A DNA stretch of 64,000 bases. Origin: Sipunculus nudus. Its lineage: Eukaryota; Annelida; Sipuncula; Golfingiida; Sipunculidae. Location of the stretch: NCBI GenBank assembly GCA_026874595.1, contig CM049318.1:15858241-15922240 (forward strand), read 5' to 3'. The notes below the pieces were generated by a model. The model did not search any database and was not told where the DNA came from. It saw only the letters and a list, made by a program, of their open reading frames with translations. A program made the translations under genes and the position numbers. Of the stretch, positions 51,001 through 62,760 are shown piece by piece; positions within the stretch are counted from its first letter, which is position 1, and the number at the start of each line of letters is the position of its first letter.

Positions 51001-52323
51001 AGCAAATTTTGGGATATAAGGTTTGGTCTTAGCATGGTTATCTTCATATCTGGAAGGCAAATACCAGACTATTGTGATTGATGGAGTGACGTTTGACCCG
51101 AAAGCTTTGCGAATTGGCTTACCACAACGCTCGGTACTCGTTCCGAAATTATAGTATTTTAAAGAAAAAAATTATACCACAAAATGCAATATCAGTGTTA
51201 TACCGAAGAAACCCAAAGTTACTTGTCCGTCCGAACTGGTAAAACTGGACAGACCTGCTAGTATCTCTAGAACCCTGTATTTGTGATATTATAAAGTTGA
51301 GGATATGTAATAAACTCTAATTTGACGAGAAAAAACCGAGAAAATTGTTTTCAAAGGCACGAATTATGTATTAAAAAGTAGCTTAAATTCAGAAGTTTCT
51401 GATGTAAATCATTCTACGCCTGCCTTGAACTTCTGGGTATACTGGGACACTCATTTTTTATAGAGACGCAAATAAAAGGAATTTCAAAATCATTGTACTT
51501 CCATTGAAAAATTCTGTAGTTATAAAACAGATCGTGCTTGCAAGAGACTTATAAATGCACTTGTCACTTACAGAATCTATGGAATGCCCGACATTTGCGT
51601 CAGTAGTAAAATTCTGATCCAGATTACTTGAGCGGACTATATTAGTGCCCTCTACACTACATTTATACCTACACTATCTGTAAATGGATTAAGAAGCTCC
51701 GATGCATTGTGGTCTGCAGGTTTGAAGCCCAAAAGCCCTAACCAGTAGAGTCGTCCTCTTGTGAGTCTAATTCTGCGCAGTGTTAACGCAGATCACCCAG
51801 TCCATGCGCATGTGTACAACGAAAGTCACTTTAGGAATTGGACCAAGCATGTCAGGGTGATATAAGTTTGGGTTGCAAAGAGATTTCTGGCGGGCCGTCA
51901 CAGTTTCAAAGGATGTCCGAAATGTTTATCTAGCAAAACACATTCCTAAATATATTGTGAAATAAGGGATTATTTTTCCTCAAAACTTAAATGTAAATTA
52001 GAATATGGGTGTAACATGATATGACAAATGAAAAAAAGTAAATATATATAGAAACTGAAGAAAAAAGCTATATATTTCTTTATTTTTTACATTTAGAAAC
52101 ATTTTTTTTCAGACACCACGAAATATGTTGCGGATGGTGGAGGTTGTGCAGGAGCTGGTGCCAGGATGTTTACGATTACCGTTACGTTTGGGTCGTCATA
52201 CCGTATTGGTGGGGACATCACGGTGGACTCTGCAGGTGGCCGGGATGGTGCATCATGCGTGTACACATTGGATACAGAAATGGCTGTCACTGTTCCATGC
52301 AGTTGCGGCCTGGGACAGGTTGA
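48018..52323 (+). CDS. Gene B: secreted Cys/Trp-rich protein, five exons, altered C-terminus
   Basis: Exons: 48018-48029, 48229-48404, 48822-48899, 50343-50459 and 52113-52323 (197 codons plus stop). It is a paralogue of gene A with the same splice sites and phases. The signal peptide is MVIKVHLGLFLACILVVHA. The N-terminal segment is shorter than in A, then RGCMQTNPVARGRSVCRSRQ, an Ala-rich exon 3, exon 4 with SRCPSVSRY and NGHCTWAHIYPTIHVREC, and exon 5 with ICCGWWRLCRSWC, IPYWWGHHGG and CRWPGWCIM. Relative to A, one extra base near 52292 (TGTTCC versus TGTCC) shifts the last codons. The protein therefore ends CSMQLRPGTG instead of a run of Cys, and uses a later stop. Mature Cys count is 14, still even. 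It is likely functional, but could be at an early stage of decay. Role unknown, extracellular by inference. Confidence 0.8.
49070..50170. mobile_element. About 155 bp tandem array with flanks, resembling bivalve pearl/Helitron-type elements
   Basis: Intron 3 of gene B holds about six diverged units (GATGGGCACAAATTGTAT, TTAGGCCTAGAATCTTCTAA, AGGTCATG..ACCTATATTCTG) starting near 49158, 49315, 49465, 49621, 49776 and 49914. The array sits between AGCTGAGCTCACTG at the left and CAGCTGAGCATCATGGTCCA TGGGCCACTTGTT at the right. Arrays of about 160 bp between such ends are known in bivalve pearl elements. The match is from memory of that family and should be verified. Confidence 0.5.
50600..51155 (+). 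mobile_element. Decayed CR1-like LINE reverse-transcriptase fragment
   Basis: In intron 4 of gene B the plus strand gives, with several breaks, LSKLAHVTPLLKKEGPDVEK, CSNYRQFSNLPLISKL, DPFQSAYRTYCSTKMALIRI, a MLDLSPAY-like active-site block lacking the normal spacing, and LRIGLPQRSVLVP. These are RT motifs of CR1/Jockey-type LINEs. The copy has frameshifts and stops and is inactive. Confidence 0.75.
51650..51785 (+). repeat. Dispersed repeat related to 40420-40555
   Basis: Shared pieces include TTTATACCTAC, GAAGC(C/T)CC, TTGTGG, TTGA(C/A)GCCCA and CTCTTGTGAGTC(C/T)(G/A)AT. Only one copy has an open frame across it, so I treat it as a non-coding repeat. Confidence 0.45.
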
Positions 52324-52600
52324 CAAGTGATTTTTGTGCATTCTCAACATGAATGAAAAATATAAATAGTGAAATTGGAAGAGTGCTGTTTATCTATGAA
52401 ATTGAATACAACTGTTTGTTATCTAACCTCACGGCTCGTTAATAATATGTTTTATTTAGCGAAAATACTGATATTCTTAAAAGTTGCTGTGTTTAATGTA
52501 TTCAGAATAAAAAAGCTTATCTGACCTATTCATGTTTCTATTGTGATTTTATTCAAATTATATTTGCCACCTCACCTGACAGTAACCAGAATTTACATAT
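52324..52600 (+). terminator. 3' UTR of gene B
   Basis: A conserved distal signal CAGAATAAAAAAGCTTATCTGACC near 52502 matches that of gene A. The proximal region (TGAAAAATATAAATAG) lacks a perfect AATAAA. Confidence 0.45.
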
Positions 52601-53039
52601 ATCATGGTAAAAGTATAGTTCCACTTTTGCATAGAATAATTCATATTTGTTTATGAATCTGTTGGTAAGTATGCTTAAATTGCTAAATTAACATTACTTA
52701 CTGCCTAAAGGATATCAAAAGTAATGTGACACTGAACCCTTTGGTACCATTACTACAACCACAAAGATGATCTGTAATGAAAAGATTGTTCCAGCACAGA
52801 AACTAAATGACCTATTTACCAGTGGACCATAAGCTCCATCTTATCTCAATTTGACATTTACATATATGGCATTTGACATTATAATCACTTTTTATGCACG
52901 ATATATGGTTACGAATAATTCTTGTTATGTTCTGACCAAAGGTATTTTTTTAAACAGTAATGAGACCTTATTAACAAAACTATCTCTGTAAATAAAAATA
53001 CATATAGAGTGACTATACCCATGTATTCCTGAACAATCG

Positions 53040-56000
53040 AATTGTTTATGTTCGGCGATCCGGGTATGATCCATGGCCTGGCCGTGAGAGTGGGTTGTAA
53101 GGGTATGTCAAAGGTCGGTGTTAAAAAAAATGTAGATTTATGAGAATGACTACAGTATCAAAATGACTGAAATATGACGTTGATACCCATAAAAATAAAT
53201 AAATACATTTCGGTCTAGATTGTAACATCCCGGCAGAATGAAAACCAAATAAAACAAACCAAAAAAAAAACAAAAACAAAAAAACAAAAACACAGCATAA
53301 TGGCCACTGTCCGTGAAGGGCGAACAGATTCGCCCATAAAAACAAGTAAATGATAGTTGACGGACAGGTGTTCAAGTGCATCAAAGTCATCAAAGTAAGA
53401 TTTCATACCCAAGAAATTCCACTTTTTAACAATATTCAAATTTCGAATATTGTATTATTACAAAACTAGCTGATAGACCCGGTATACCGGGCTTTTACCG
53501 GGGTTTGGGAGATATATACTGAGATATTGAATGTTGGCTCATAATTTATTATAAAAGTTAAAAGAAAATATAGATTATTAGTGGGGTACTCTCGGAATAC
53601 AATATGTACAAATATTTTTTTTATTGTTATTTGTGGCGCTGTGCTCGAGGCAAAAATCATAGCCCGGTATGTTTACTTTGACTGGTTTCTATCGTTGGAC
53701 GTATAAAGGATAGGTTGATGTGAGGAACACATGAAAGAATAATTATATGTACGTTGCAAGGAAACTGTTCCTGAATAAAGAACAGAAATATGCATACATC
53801 GTAAGTAGCAGAAGCGGACCCAGCGGTACTCCATGCAGTGGGTCAGTATCCCATTTTCAGCCACCGCAACCTTTTTTTCATCGTATACGACAAACAGCCC
53901 TGTTCCTGAAATTGGGACCTTGAATTAGGTTTTGTCATTAATCCTCCTGGGTTGAACTCTCCATTTCATAAAGCGAGAAACATGTGTTTTTCTCTTTTAC
54001 TGACCACGCACGTGGGTCAAATCCCTCATTGAAAGCAAGCGTTATTCATATGAACAAAAGTCCTTGGAGGTTAAGTGGCCACGATGCACACATTCCGGTG
54101 ATTGCCGAAGGCTCGGTAAAAAATCCCGGAAAAATCACTCAAAATTATATGTATATTAATAGTTATTTATTTTCATATCGTCTATGTCACTGCGGGGAAA
54201 ATAACCTTTAACACGAGGTTTATTCAGTGTAGTCAGTTGAGGGTATAGTTTAAGGCATGTTAACAGACACATGCGTTATTTGTATACACATACAAATGTC
54301 GTTGAAATCTTTTGTACTATAGCTGCCAATATGAAAAAGATAGGCCCAGAAAAATATATTCCAACAGTATCAACATTTTGGTTTAAGTACTGTAAATTGT
54401 CATGGAATAGGCAGGTTTGATGCAAAATTGACAACTCTCCCTGATAAAAAGAAAGCAGGTTGATCTATTTCGATGAAAGCATTTAGCAAAGAAACCACTT
54501 CAGCCTTGGTTTCTGCATTTTCTTTCAGCAAATTAGCGCAAAATGTAATATACAGATTTTGCTGAAATTTTGTAGAGGGGTAGAGTAAAACTGCATCCTT
54601 AATCCGTTACATTCCCTAAGTATGCAATTCGTATGCAGTTGTTCTGCCACTCGCTTGGTGATCCCGTGTTTCTGAACCATGACAATGTTTTACATGATAC
54701 GTGCACGTAATAACGAACGACTGATAAGTAGATTCTGGCGGGGGTTTCAAAGTCCCCAAAAGATTGAGGACCCTTAGAAATGTGTGCAATCCCCCATCCC
54801 CGGCTTCCTCCTGAAAAAAAAACTTTTTTTTTTAAACAACCGGAACTATTAAAACCGTGGTTATCATGGAAAGATACTTGTGAACGTATAAAAATCAACA
54901 TACCTGTAAACCTATAAAAGGGTGATCGTGTAAAGGGTCTCAGCTCAAAGTGTCCACTCAGCGGAAAAGAGCTCCCTATTTAATGATTCATGTGGACATG
55001 TGTTCATGTTTGCTTGAATTTAAAATCTTTACTTCCTTTTGACAGAGTAAAAATCCTTAACATTCAGTATAATGGTAATGGGGTCCAGTGGGGATTACAG
55101 GTCGCCTCCTGAAAAAGCGTGACAGGCGAAAAATGTTTGCGGAACATTTGTAGGGGGTTAGGGTTAAGACATATCAATAGTCAATTTCATTTTGGAGGTA
55201 ATACGATCACCACCATTATGACAAAGGACCATTACTTTGTCCCCGTGTTGAGCACCACATTCGTATTTATTTGTACTGCTACTCGCAAGGTGAACAAATA
55301 TATGTGACCCCCCCCCCCCCCCCACCGACCCCACCCCCACCAAATTCGAATGATAATTAAGTTGTGGGGCTCTTTTTGAAAAAAAAAACTTCATAAAACA
55401 CATGACTTGGCTGATCTTTTGAAACCATGCTTATCATGGAAAGATATTTTAGAATGTATAAAAATCAACATACTTGTAACCCCTGTAAAAATTTGTCAAC
55501 GTTGGTCATATCACTGGACTCAGTGCAAAGTGTTGACTCAACTGAAAAGCCCTCGCATTAAAAGTGGAGTCATGTGGTCATTGGATTAAAAAAAAATTTA
55601 CTTCCTTTGAGAGAGAAAATTCCTTTAGAGGCGTTACAATTGATATGGGTATAAATGGGGATTATAGTGTACCCGCGTGACCGCGTATTGCACGGAAATG
55701 CCTTTTGGGCAGGACTTGCGCGCTGGCCACGGTCTAAACATTCCAATGAAAATCCCCGAGGCGCCTCTTGAAAAAGCGTCACAGGCGTGGAGGACCTTGC
55801 AGCACAAAAGAAATAGGGGCACGTAATAGGGAAATATTAAAATTATTAATTATTCAGCTTAATAGCTATAGGGCATAATCCCGCAAAATAAAACTTGTCC
55901 TAGAAGAGCCCACCACCGATACGTCTGCCGAATTAGGAAAGTTAAATCAGAACGAAAGCAGGTAAACCGTGGTTTAGAAAAAAAAACCAACTCCGTATTA

Positions 56001-57110
56001 ATTATATTGATGACATATCTTAATTAATCAATAATAACGCGAACATCATACTTAAATAAAAAAATCAAAGAAAATGCTGACTAGAGAGACATCTGGTGGA
56101 GAATGTTTGGATCAATTTATTACTCGTTGCATAACGTGCGACGAACTTTAATTACTGGTTTATGCATAACAAATAGCAGAAGATAGTTTGTTACTCCCAA
56201 TCATGGCCCGAGGCCCCCGTACAAACAATCGCAAATTTTGTCCCTCCGCAAAAAGTTCAAGATAAGGTTTCCCCGATTTCTTGAGAGTTAAGTATTAAAA
56301 GCAGGGGATTAAAGCGAAACAAAATTAACATGGTTGTTGCTTCATAGCAGAGATTTTCCTTTTTCATGTGTACTTTGGGTTATAATACTACAATGAATGA
56401 AAAGGACCATAACATCGCCCATGGTTGCTGTCATTATATTTATGTCTGGAAATAATCACGCAAATAGTGTCAAAGTCATCAAGGAACCGGTATATGATTA
56501 AGACTGTTTGCAAACGTATACAGAACTGCTGCATTCAATACAGATACTTCAAGTGCCTAATGGTGTGTTTTCAGACAAAGATCATACGGAATTATAAAAA
56601 AAAATCTTTAAAAACAATTAAATCTTTAAAAACACAGAAAATGACAAAGGCAAGATTCTCTGCGCTGTTCCTTTGTGCAAGTTCATTCTGGTTTCTTTTT
56701 AAGGTATACTCACTGACAAACTCTGGGTAATTTTCCCAACTCACCATACCCAGGTGAATTCTGTTGCAAATGTATTCATAAATAGGATTCTGTTGGAAAC
56801 AAAACACCTCCGCTAGGATGTTCCTCAAGAAATGTTGATGGGAATTCTCTACACCTTTAACGGCTCAACAACCCCTATCCCAGGGCACCTCTAGTACAAA
56901 GCAACCAGCTAGTACTGGTGGAAAACTATTGTAATAAAAAAATCCAACTTACCGTTCCCAGGGAATTTCCGTTGCAAATCTATTCATAAATAAGATGTTG
57001 TTTGAGACATCAAACCTCCGCTAGGATGTTCCTCATAAAATTTGATGGGTGATTCTCTACACCTCTCACGGTTCAACATCCCTATCCCATGTCACCTCTA
57101 GTACAAAGCA
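53040..57110. repeat. Duplicated block D3, copy 2, with an internal tandem duplication
   Basis: Diverged partner of 37410-38660, interrupted by unrelated sequence at 53.4-55.9 kb. Within that insert 54830-55130 and 55420-55800 are tandem relatives (CTTATCATGGAAAGATA, GTATAAAAATCAACATAC, GAAAAAGCGT(G/C)ACAGGCG). A C run lies at 55308-55322. No gene found. Confidence 0.6.
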
Positions 57111-57119
57111 ACCAGCTAA

Positions 57120-59590
57120 AACCGATGGAACACTATTGTAATAAAAAAAGTACGTAACAATCGGAAGGAAACCTTTGAATAAAAATATTTTTTGATGATC
57201 CAGATTACCTCCTAAAGTAAGTGGATAGTCCATTGGGTGCTTGCCTTAAAAGTGCAACAAAAGTTCAACGATATCAGTTTAGAACCTTTGGAAAATTTGC
57301 TGAAAAACAACCGAGGGTACGGTATAATATCTCACGTCACCTGGCGGGGTTTTATTACTAGGGTGCAATATAAGGTGAAATATCAAAATTTTGGGGGATG
57401 CTCTTGTCAACCTATTTGCATATATGTTGAGTTCATTCGATGTATTAGCCACCACACCAGTTGGAATTCCTTTAAGGTGGCAGAACGGGCCCCGGAAAAT
57501 GACCCGACTTTGTTACAGATTTCCTTATAATTGAAGAAACTGCTGCTTTGGGAACCCTTGAAGTATATATTGATTCTAACAGCTAAAAGATTTTCTACAG
57601 TGTTACAGTTTCTATCTAGAATTAAAGCTTAATGTAAACAATTTTTGCAGCACATCTAATGCGGATACAGAGTTTATTTCTTAATTAACCGAAAATTAAG
57701 TTTATAATCATAAGGCGTTTCTGTTTTGTGAGTTATGTAAAAGCATTACAGCGCATATAATTTAGAAACCGTGAGAAAAAATGTTTATAAAAATTATTTT
57801 TAAAAAGTTTTCTTTAGAAAAATCATTCAAATTTAGTTCAGGCAAGTCCCCAACGTAAACCATATGTAGTGTATTAGCAGAAGCTGTGTGTATGATGATG
57901 AACACATGATGAACAGATGCGATTGTCTGAAATGTTTAAATAAACAATGACTAGCAATAGTCATACAAGCTAGGGTTGGATCTGAGAGTTTGCAAAGAGG
58001 CCAGTTTTCCCGTTTAATATGAAAATGACAACTTAATGAAAAAATCCATATCATCCGGTAATGAGAATCGGGGAGAAATTAATTAATCGTAAAACTGTGA
58101 AGTAAAAAGAGCGAAAAAGGCAATTTTACTCCGCCCGGTAGGAATTAAACCAACATACACCCTCTTGCTACTGAAGTTGCAATTAACAATCAAATGGTTG
58201 TTACAACCCAAACGGGGACAGTATTGAGACTTTGAAATAATTATGGTACGATCAATAAAAAATCTTTGATCATATTATGATAAATTATGTTTAAGGATTA
58301 GTATAACAAGGTGCACCAGCCATGTTACAGGTAGCCACGAGGCACAGTCACTAAGGGATTCTCTCGTTCTGAATTTATTTTCATCTTAAATTCCCCTGCC
58401 CCCCCCCCCCCCCCCCCCCCACCCGAATAATCCATCAACCCATACCACTTTTTTTAATTTTGAATAGAAATGACTGGAAAAAACAAGGAAAATATTATAA
58501 AACACCATGTTGGGCTCTATGACGTCACATAGGAAACATGAATCCCATGTTGTCCTCAGCTGTATTTCATGTTCCGTGTTTGTCGCTTTCAGTGTAGATT
58601 TCAACACCAAGGCATGTACGGCTCGGTCAGTTGGGTTTGCTCGGACACAGATATGGGTTTATTCGGTCAATAAGGGTTTGCGTGGACAAAATATAAGTTT
58701 GACTTTCTATAAATATGTATGTTTGTCTGTTTGGATGTCGGGCTATAAAGTGTGTTATTGATTTAGATTCAAGATCTTCAACATAAAGTTCTTAAGTTCA
58801 TATCTGTATGTTTGTATGTTTTGCTAAATTCCGTTCAAATTATCTTTCTGTATATTTGGTTTTTGCCCTTTTATTGTATTAATATTTGTCTATTGAATGA
58901 CTATCTGTTTGTTTTTATGTCTGGTTTTTGGTCGATCTTTCCGTATGTCTCTCTGTTTTTCTGTGTATTTCTTTTTATTTTTCTCTTTTTTTGTGGGTGG
59001 GTCTGCCTGTAGGTCGGTCTGCATGTGTCTTATTGAAATAGATGTATATACAACTTTAAGATGGAAAAGTCCTCTGTTTATTTACAAATTTAATGTTTGC
59101 TTATCGATTTGTTCGAATTATGTCTATTTGTATGTTTCCTTTATGTCTACTTTTTTGCATGTCTGTCTGTAATCTGTAATCATATTTTTATTTTTATGTG
59201 GGCCTATCTGTAGGTGGAAGACGTTTTGCGTTTGTTTTATGTCGCTCTCTCTTTTGTGTTGCTTGTGCATTTGGTGTAATTCTCTATATTTTGATATAAG
59301 CTTTGAACATCAAATAATGAATACTAGCAATTGGAATGCTTTTGCCGTCCATACACATTCGTGTTTGAAAAAAGTATTATTATACTTTTGATACATATAT
59401 AATTGTTGATGTTTAATTATAGGTGTTAATACTTTAAAGACACTTTTTATCTCTAGAAATTGATTTAGCTTTAACAATGTAAAAATAATAATCCTGTAAA
59501 TCAACCAAACTGAACCCACACGAATCAAACAGAACTGATAGCCAAGATATCTGTGAACTAACAGATATGACAGTTATGTCATAAGTTTTA
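57120..59590. other. Region 3' of gene C, no gene recognised
   Basis: AT-rich DNA with a C run at 58398-58420 and a T/GT-rich patch at 58800-59260. I looked here on the minus strand for the Trp/Cys-rich final exon of gene C and did not find one. Confidence 0.45.
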
Positions 59591-59595
59591 CTTAC

Positions 59596-62226
59596 ACACA
59601 GTCGTACGTATGGACGTTCGGGTACACATAAGCCCAGGTACAATGGTGTTCCCGGCAGTAGCGTATCCACCTGATAGTACCTATATCTATCTTATCACAT
59701 TCTTCAGGTGGTGTTCTGTTTGAACAAAAGAGATAGGTATTATTGTAAGTTGAGAAGATGAACTTGGTTATTTAAATTACTGTGTATTTAAAGAAAAATA
59801 ACACAGGCATGCTTTTTCTTAAAAAGTAAGAAATTATTATATTTTGCACCAATATTGACACTATCAAGTAGAATGAAAAATTTAATCTTATATATTCAGA
59901 ATATTGATAGTAAATATCTTATAACATAACAGTTATGGAAACCCCTCGTAATAATTTAGGAAACGTACCTACGTTTTATCGCCGGAAACGTAAAATGATA
60001 AAAAAATCTATACTGGAGTGCATGGAAAAAATATTTATTTGAATACAGCCAACAATAATTTAACACTTAATAAAAATATGTAAGAATAAAACTTACGGCA
60101 GTGTATATCTAGCCTCCCCAGATGCTCTCTTGCTGGCTTCCGCTTTAGCTGCCTGGCTGTAAAAGAGGAAACTTGGATTCAATAACATCTGAAAAGGTGC
60201 ACATAATTTCTCAATGCACCTATCATTTACTAATTGCAAAATTACAAAAAAAATCTATATTTAAAACAGCAGACACGTCTCTATCCTCTTTTTTTCCTCT
60301 TCCAACTTGCTACATGATTATCTAATTGTTTTTTTCTTAATTCAAAAATACTGTAAAAGATGTTTTCTACTTTATCAATGAGATTGTTTTACCAGATCTA
60401 TAGATTAGTATAGTACTTACGCAGCCCTAGACCCGTAGGCAGCTGCAGGTCTGGTACAAACACTACGGCCACGTGCTTCAGGATTGGTCACCATGCACCC
60501 TTCTGGATGGACGGGCTTGGAGTTCTTCTCGTCAAGCTCCAAGTTTTCTATCTCGGCGGCCTGCCTCTCCGCGGCGAGAATGCAGGCCAGGAAAAGACCA
60601 AGCTGAACCTGAAAATATTATGACAATAGTCAACTGGGTACCTCAATTCCTCTCTTGAAGTAAAGTTTCACGGTGTTTCATGAGGTTATGCTTTTCAAGT
60701 GTACAAGAACCCAATGTGTGTGTATGTGGGTTGGGGAGGTCGGATCGCCCGCCCCCTCCCCACACTCACAGAGAGGGGTATTCAATATGTAACAACGCCC
60801 TCCCCTTTCTCAAAATAATGCAATAATGATAACAATAAGAAACCAACATGAAATAAGATCTTTGTCCTAAAATATCTAATCTGTTAAAAACAATTATTTA
60901 ATCATATCATAATTAAAGTAGGGTGCCTCAAAAACGTGGAACTGGATGAATCATGTTATATTATTATAAATCAGTTTGGTGTTTTGATTATGAAAACTGC
61001 AGTTCATTGACACTTTGCGAACTTTGCATCATTGTGACATATTTTGTGAAAGCCTCATGTATATGGATGAAATTGGATAAGGTGCCCCCCCCCCCGTCCC
61101 CCACCATATTCTGTTCATAATAACCGGAAGTGTGATACAAGTATTGTCTTGTTTCCTTAAGCAGTTAGAATGTTTAACTTGTAAAGCCAAGGAAATCGAA
61201 GGGTACCCGTAAGGTTTATTAAATAGAAATGTGAAGCTATATGTAAAATAAAGATCTGTTTCATCATTTTATTGGTTCATTGTTTAATTAAATGCAAAAA
61301 AAAAATTAAAGCATTATCATTATTTATAAGAGAAGCCTTTCAAATGGAATATATTTTTATTTATCTAATTAAGAAGTATAAGTGTGGTATATGAAAATAG
61401 ATGATTGATTTGTCATTTTCTATCTTATCTCATATACGAATCACTTGAAGCCATTTTACTGACTCAATTTATTTTAGCAGGAGCAAATACAATTGGCATG
61501 TGAAATTCCTTGAGGTTTATATGTGAATAACATTCAATAAATAAGAGAAGCACTACACATATGTATATTAAATACACTAAGACGATCATCTTTAAAAGAA
61601 GAATTTTGTTTTCTCATAAACCGAACATGATCGGACAAAATCAAGATATAAATAATAATTTCAGTAGCGATACAGTTTAGATTAAGAAAAAGATATAAAT
61701 ACAAATTTATTTACAAAAAAATTTAAAGCGTATTTATTTTTAACACGGATGATATGAAATACATCAATGTAATAAACAGGAGATTTAACAAGCATACGGT
61801 TTCAGATATTAAAATATAAATATATACATTTCACTTTATATACCAAATAATGTTTTCCCATAATGTAACAATCTGTGTGTGAAACTAAAAAAAATATTAT
61901 TCAAATATAGATTTATTCAGGTACCTAAATATTTTAGATTTGTAATATTCTTCGCAGATTAAAAATAGTGTTTTCCAAAATTACAAAGAAAGCGTGAAAA
62001 ATGTTTGACCGATGGGAAAAGCATCTGTGTGTAATACTTTAATTATTTTACAGCTATTGTTAAAGGGATCAATCCAATAATAAACTTGGTAAAGATATAT
62101 AGGGTACAACTAAGGTAATTACAAAAGAAACAGACATTGAAACTGATAGCTTGTAAACAAGGGGGTTCAATTACCAAAGGATATTTAAGGTAATGATAAA
62201 GTATAAAACTTTCTTACCTTAGTCAT
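59596..62226 (-). CDS. Gene C: inverted paralogue lacking a visible final exon
   Basis: Exons, 5' to 3' on the minus strand: 62226-62218, 60608-60421, 60156-60097 and 59715-59596, with consensus GT/AG borders and the same phases as A and B. The signal peptide is MTKVQLGLFLACILA, followed by an acidic segment, EGCMVTNPEARGRSVCTRP, YGSRAA, the Ala/Lys exon (QAAKAEASKRASGEARYTLP), and exon 4 with PPEECDK, RYCREHHCTWAYVYPNVHTY and a final DCV. Six mature Cys, an even number, are encoded. The Trp/Cys-rich exon 5 of A and B is not found downstream. If the last intron is retained, the donor itself gives GTG TAA and ends the protein at DCV. It is therefore either a shorter functional form, or a truncated gene with a lost, very diverged or misplaced exon. 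Confidence 0.75.
60610..62216 (-). other. Intron 1 of gene C
   Basis: An intron of about 1.6 kb, much longer than intron 1 of B. AT-rich, with C-rich patches near 60750 and 61085. No element recognised. Confidence 0.5.
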
Positions 62227-62470
62227 CTAATTGGCGATCAGGACAGTCGACTCCTCAGTCCAAGTTTTCCTACTCCGGATTTAGTCTTCTGATGTCTGTA
62301 CAGACGTCAGCAGGTCTGAGTTTACCTGTCGCAGCCAGCGTCTTTTATAACGTTATCTCCATCTTCCTGGTCCGTAGTCTACGTGCCTTGGACATCATCC
62401 TAGCTCAGCAGTCACGCATGCCTAATGCGCATATGTGCCAGGGATGAATAAAATTGTCACGCTGGGTGTG
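62227..62470 (-). promoter_or_regulatory. Promoter of gene C, single module
   Basis: On the minus strand GTCCAAGGCACGTAGACTACGG is followed by ACCAGGAAGAT (62361-62371), then GGAGATAACGTTATAAAAG with the TATA box at 62343-62349. The leader GACAGGTAAACTCAGACCTGCTGACG runs to ATG at 62226. The module is single here, unlike the doubled cores of A and B. The homology stops soon upstream, at the microsatellite. Confidence 0.65.
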
Positions 62471-62549
62471 ACGCCGGATCTTGACTGGTGTATAAAAAAG
62501 GTGGCCACTGCGTTCGGGATTTTCCCTTTGTATCTTAAATGGCTGGCTG

Positions 62550-62552
<3 letters not shown>

Positions 62553-62618
<66 letters not shown>

Positions 62619-62760
62619 GACAGACAGACAGGCAGACAGACAGACAGTCTACCGGAGGCAAAGGCTATCATTTGACCCCGTTATTTGAGGAGCATTGATG
62701 AATGTATATATATATATATATGCATATATAAATATATATATATGTGTGTTTGTGTTTTAG
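62553..62760. repeat. (GA)n, (CAGA)n and TA microsatellites
   Basis: GA run 62553-62586, CAGA run to about 62647, and TA-rich stretch 62705-62748. Open frames here are artefacts of the repeats. Confidence 0.9.

Noticed and set aside
52125-52352. 75-codon open frame over the last exon of gene B
   Set aside because: It is in a different frame from the one matching gene A and lacks the conserved Cys/Trp sequence.
62405-62698. Cys/Leu/Ser or Arg/Gln/Thr/Asp repeat proteins
   Set aside because: Products of GA and CAGA microsatellites.
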